Notes under the pieces: model-generated
Seen by the model: only the letters and a program-made list of their open reading frames with translations
Told to the model about the DNA's origin: nothing
The model's database searches: none
Part shown: piece by piece, positions 5,679 through 5,814 of the stretch
How the letters are laid out: each line of letters starts with the position of its first letter
Numbering within the stretch: position 1 is the stretch's first letter
Made by a program: the position numbers and the translations under genes
Source: Chloroflexota bacterium
GTDB lineage: Bacteria; Chloroflexota; Anaerolineae; Anaerolineales; UBA11579
DNA: 5,814 nucleotides
Assembly: GCA_003250455.1 (NCBI GenBank)
Contig: QKGK01000395.1
Coordinates: 1-5,814, forward strand
Reading direction: 5' to 3'

Positions 5679-5707
5679 TTTCTATAGCCGTTTGTAACCA
5701 TTGTCAA
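5679..5707 (-). promoter_or_regulatory. Possible promoter of the protease/N-domain unit
   Basis: A perfect TTGACA lies at 5707-5702 on the minus strand, just after the phosphatase stop codon. A 17-bp spacer leads to TAGAAA (5684-5679) and a 15-bp spacer to TATAGA (5686-5681), each matching TATAAT at 4 of 6 positions. Transcription would start about 60-65 nt before the protease ATG, leaving a leader that contains the palindromic CCGG...CCGG element (5664-5678) and the 5621-5636 hairpin. An alternative -10 (GATAAT, 5664-5659) has no good -35. The unit could instead be read through from the phosphatase gene. Confidence 0.4.
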
Positions 5708-5712
5708 TAAGT

Positions 5713-5814
5713 TTATGCCTGGATGAGGATCAGGGTGATGTCGTCATCCTGGTCGGTATCTCCCTGGTGGGCAGCAAATTTCTGATAGAGGAATTCGCAG
5801 GTTTCCTGCGGGGA
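5713..5814 (-). CDS. C-terminal end of a PP2C/SpoIIE-type protein phosphatase
   Basis: Only the last 33 codons and the TAA are inside the window; the frame is open to the edge and too short to appear as a complete ORF. The visible peptide includes SPQETCEFLYQKFAAHQG and ends DTDQDDDITLILIQA. An acidic pair followed by IT and a hydrophobic strand at the extreme C-terminus is the hallmark of PP2C and SpoIIE/RsbU phosphatases, where the Asp helps bind the catalytic metal ions. Such enzymes remove phosphate from serine or threonine in signalling proteins, for example anti-sigma antagonists. It lies 101 bp upstream of the protease on the same strand. Whether it carries sensor domains, or belongs to the PrpC-like or RsbU-like branch, cannot be seen. 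Confidence 0.7.
   Translation of the reverse strand, partial: SPQETCEFLYQKFAAHQGDTDQDDDITLILIQA

Noticed and set aside
1..5814. CRISPR array, tRNA, rRNA, insertion sequence or integration site
   Set aside because: No regularly spaced direct repeats, no tRNA or rRNA-like segments, no transposase fragments and no long terminal inverted repeats were seen.

Overview
The window looks like ordinary chromosomal DNA from a bacterium of moderate GC content. Nothing fixes the taxon. The NarL-type kinase/regulator pair, a full-length bacterial phosphoenolpyruvate carboxylase and a signal-less trypsin-like protease of a type I associate with Chloroflexota and some Gram-positives make an Anaerolineae-like Chloroflexota member plausible, but that is inference from sequence style only.

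Layout. Plus strand, 1-1262: the C-terminal part of a NarX/DesK-type sensor histidine kinase, cut by the window start, followed after 57 bp by its probable partner, a complete NarL/FixJ-type response regulator. A hairpin plus T-run terminator follows at about 1299-1327. Minus strand, 1417-4116: a full-length phosphoenolpyruvate carboxylase gene (ppc) converging on the regulator gene. Its best start lies 18 codons inside the longest open frame and sits directly behind a TATAAT box, suggesting a leaderless or near-leaderless mRNA. Positions 4117-4319 hold no gene but contain two interlocking inverted repeats that could form an H-type pseudoknot. Minus strand, 4320-5611: a two-gene unit encoding a cytoplasmic-looking trypsin-fold serine protease (His136, Asp220, Ser302) and, right after it, a small protein that is a stand-alone second copy of the protease's N-terminal domain. 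Minus strand, 5713-5814: the last 33 codons of a gene whose tail (DDDITLILI) matches PP2C/SpoIIE-type serine/threonine phosphatases.

Most interesting spot. At the 5' end of the protease gene, a strong Shine-Dalgarno (GGAGGT) stands at ideal distance from an ATG (5598) that is out of frame with the protease. A perfect 11-bp tandem duplication (5568-5589) follows immediately. Removing one copy puts that ATG exactly in frame, giving MESNQDLTAFIQ. The present frame instead runs from an ATG (5611) that overlaps the Shine-Dalgarno and has no ribosome-binding site of its own. This points to a recent mutation, a two-state switch or a sequence/assembly error.

Working together. The kinase and regulator form a two-component system of unknown signal. 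PPC carries out anaplerotic carboxylation and keeps the residues of the aspartate/malate inhibition site. The protease plus its free N-domain protein could be an enzyme with a trans-acting inhibitor, chaperone or targeting partner. No function is established from the sequence, and no link between the phosphatase and the protease can be shown beyond shared strand and proximity.
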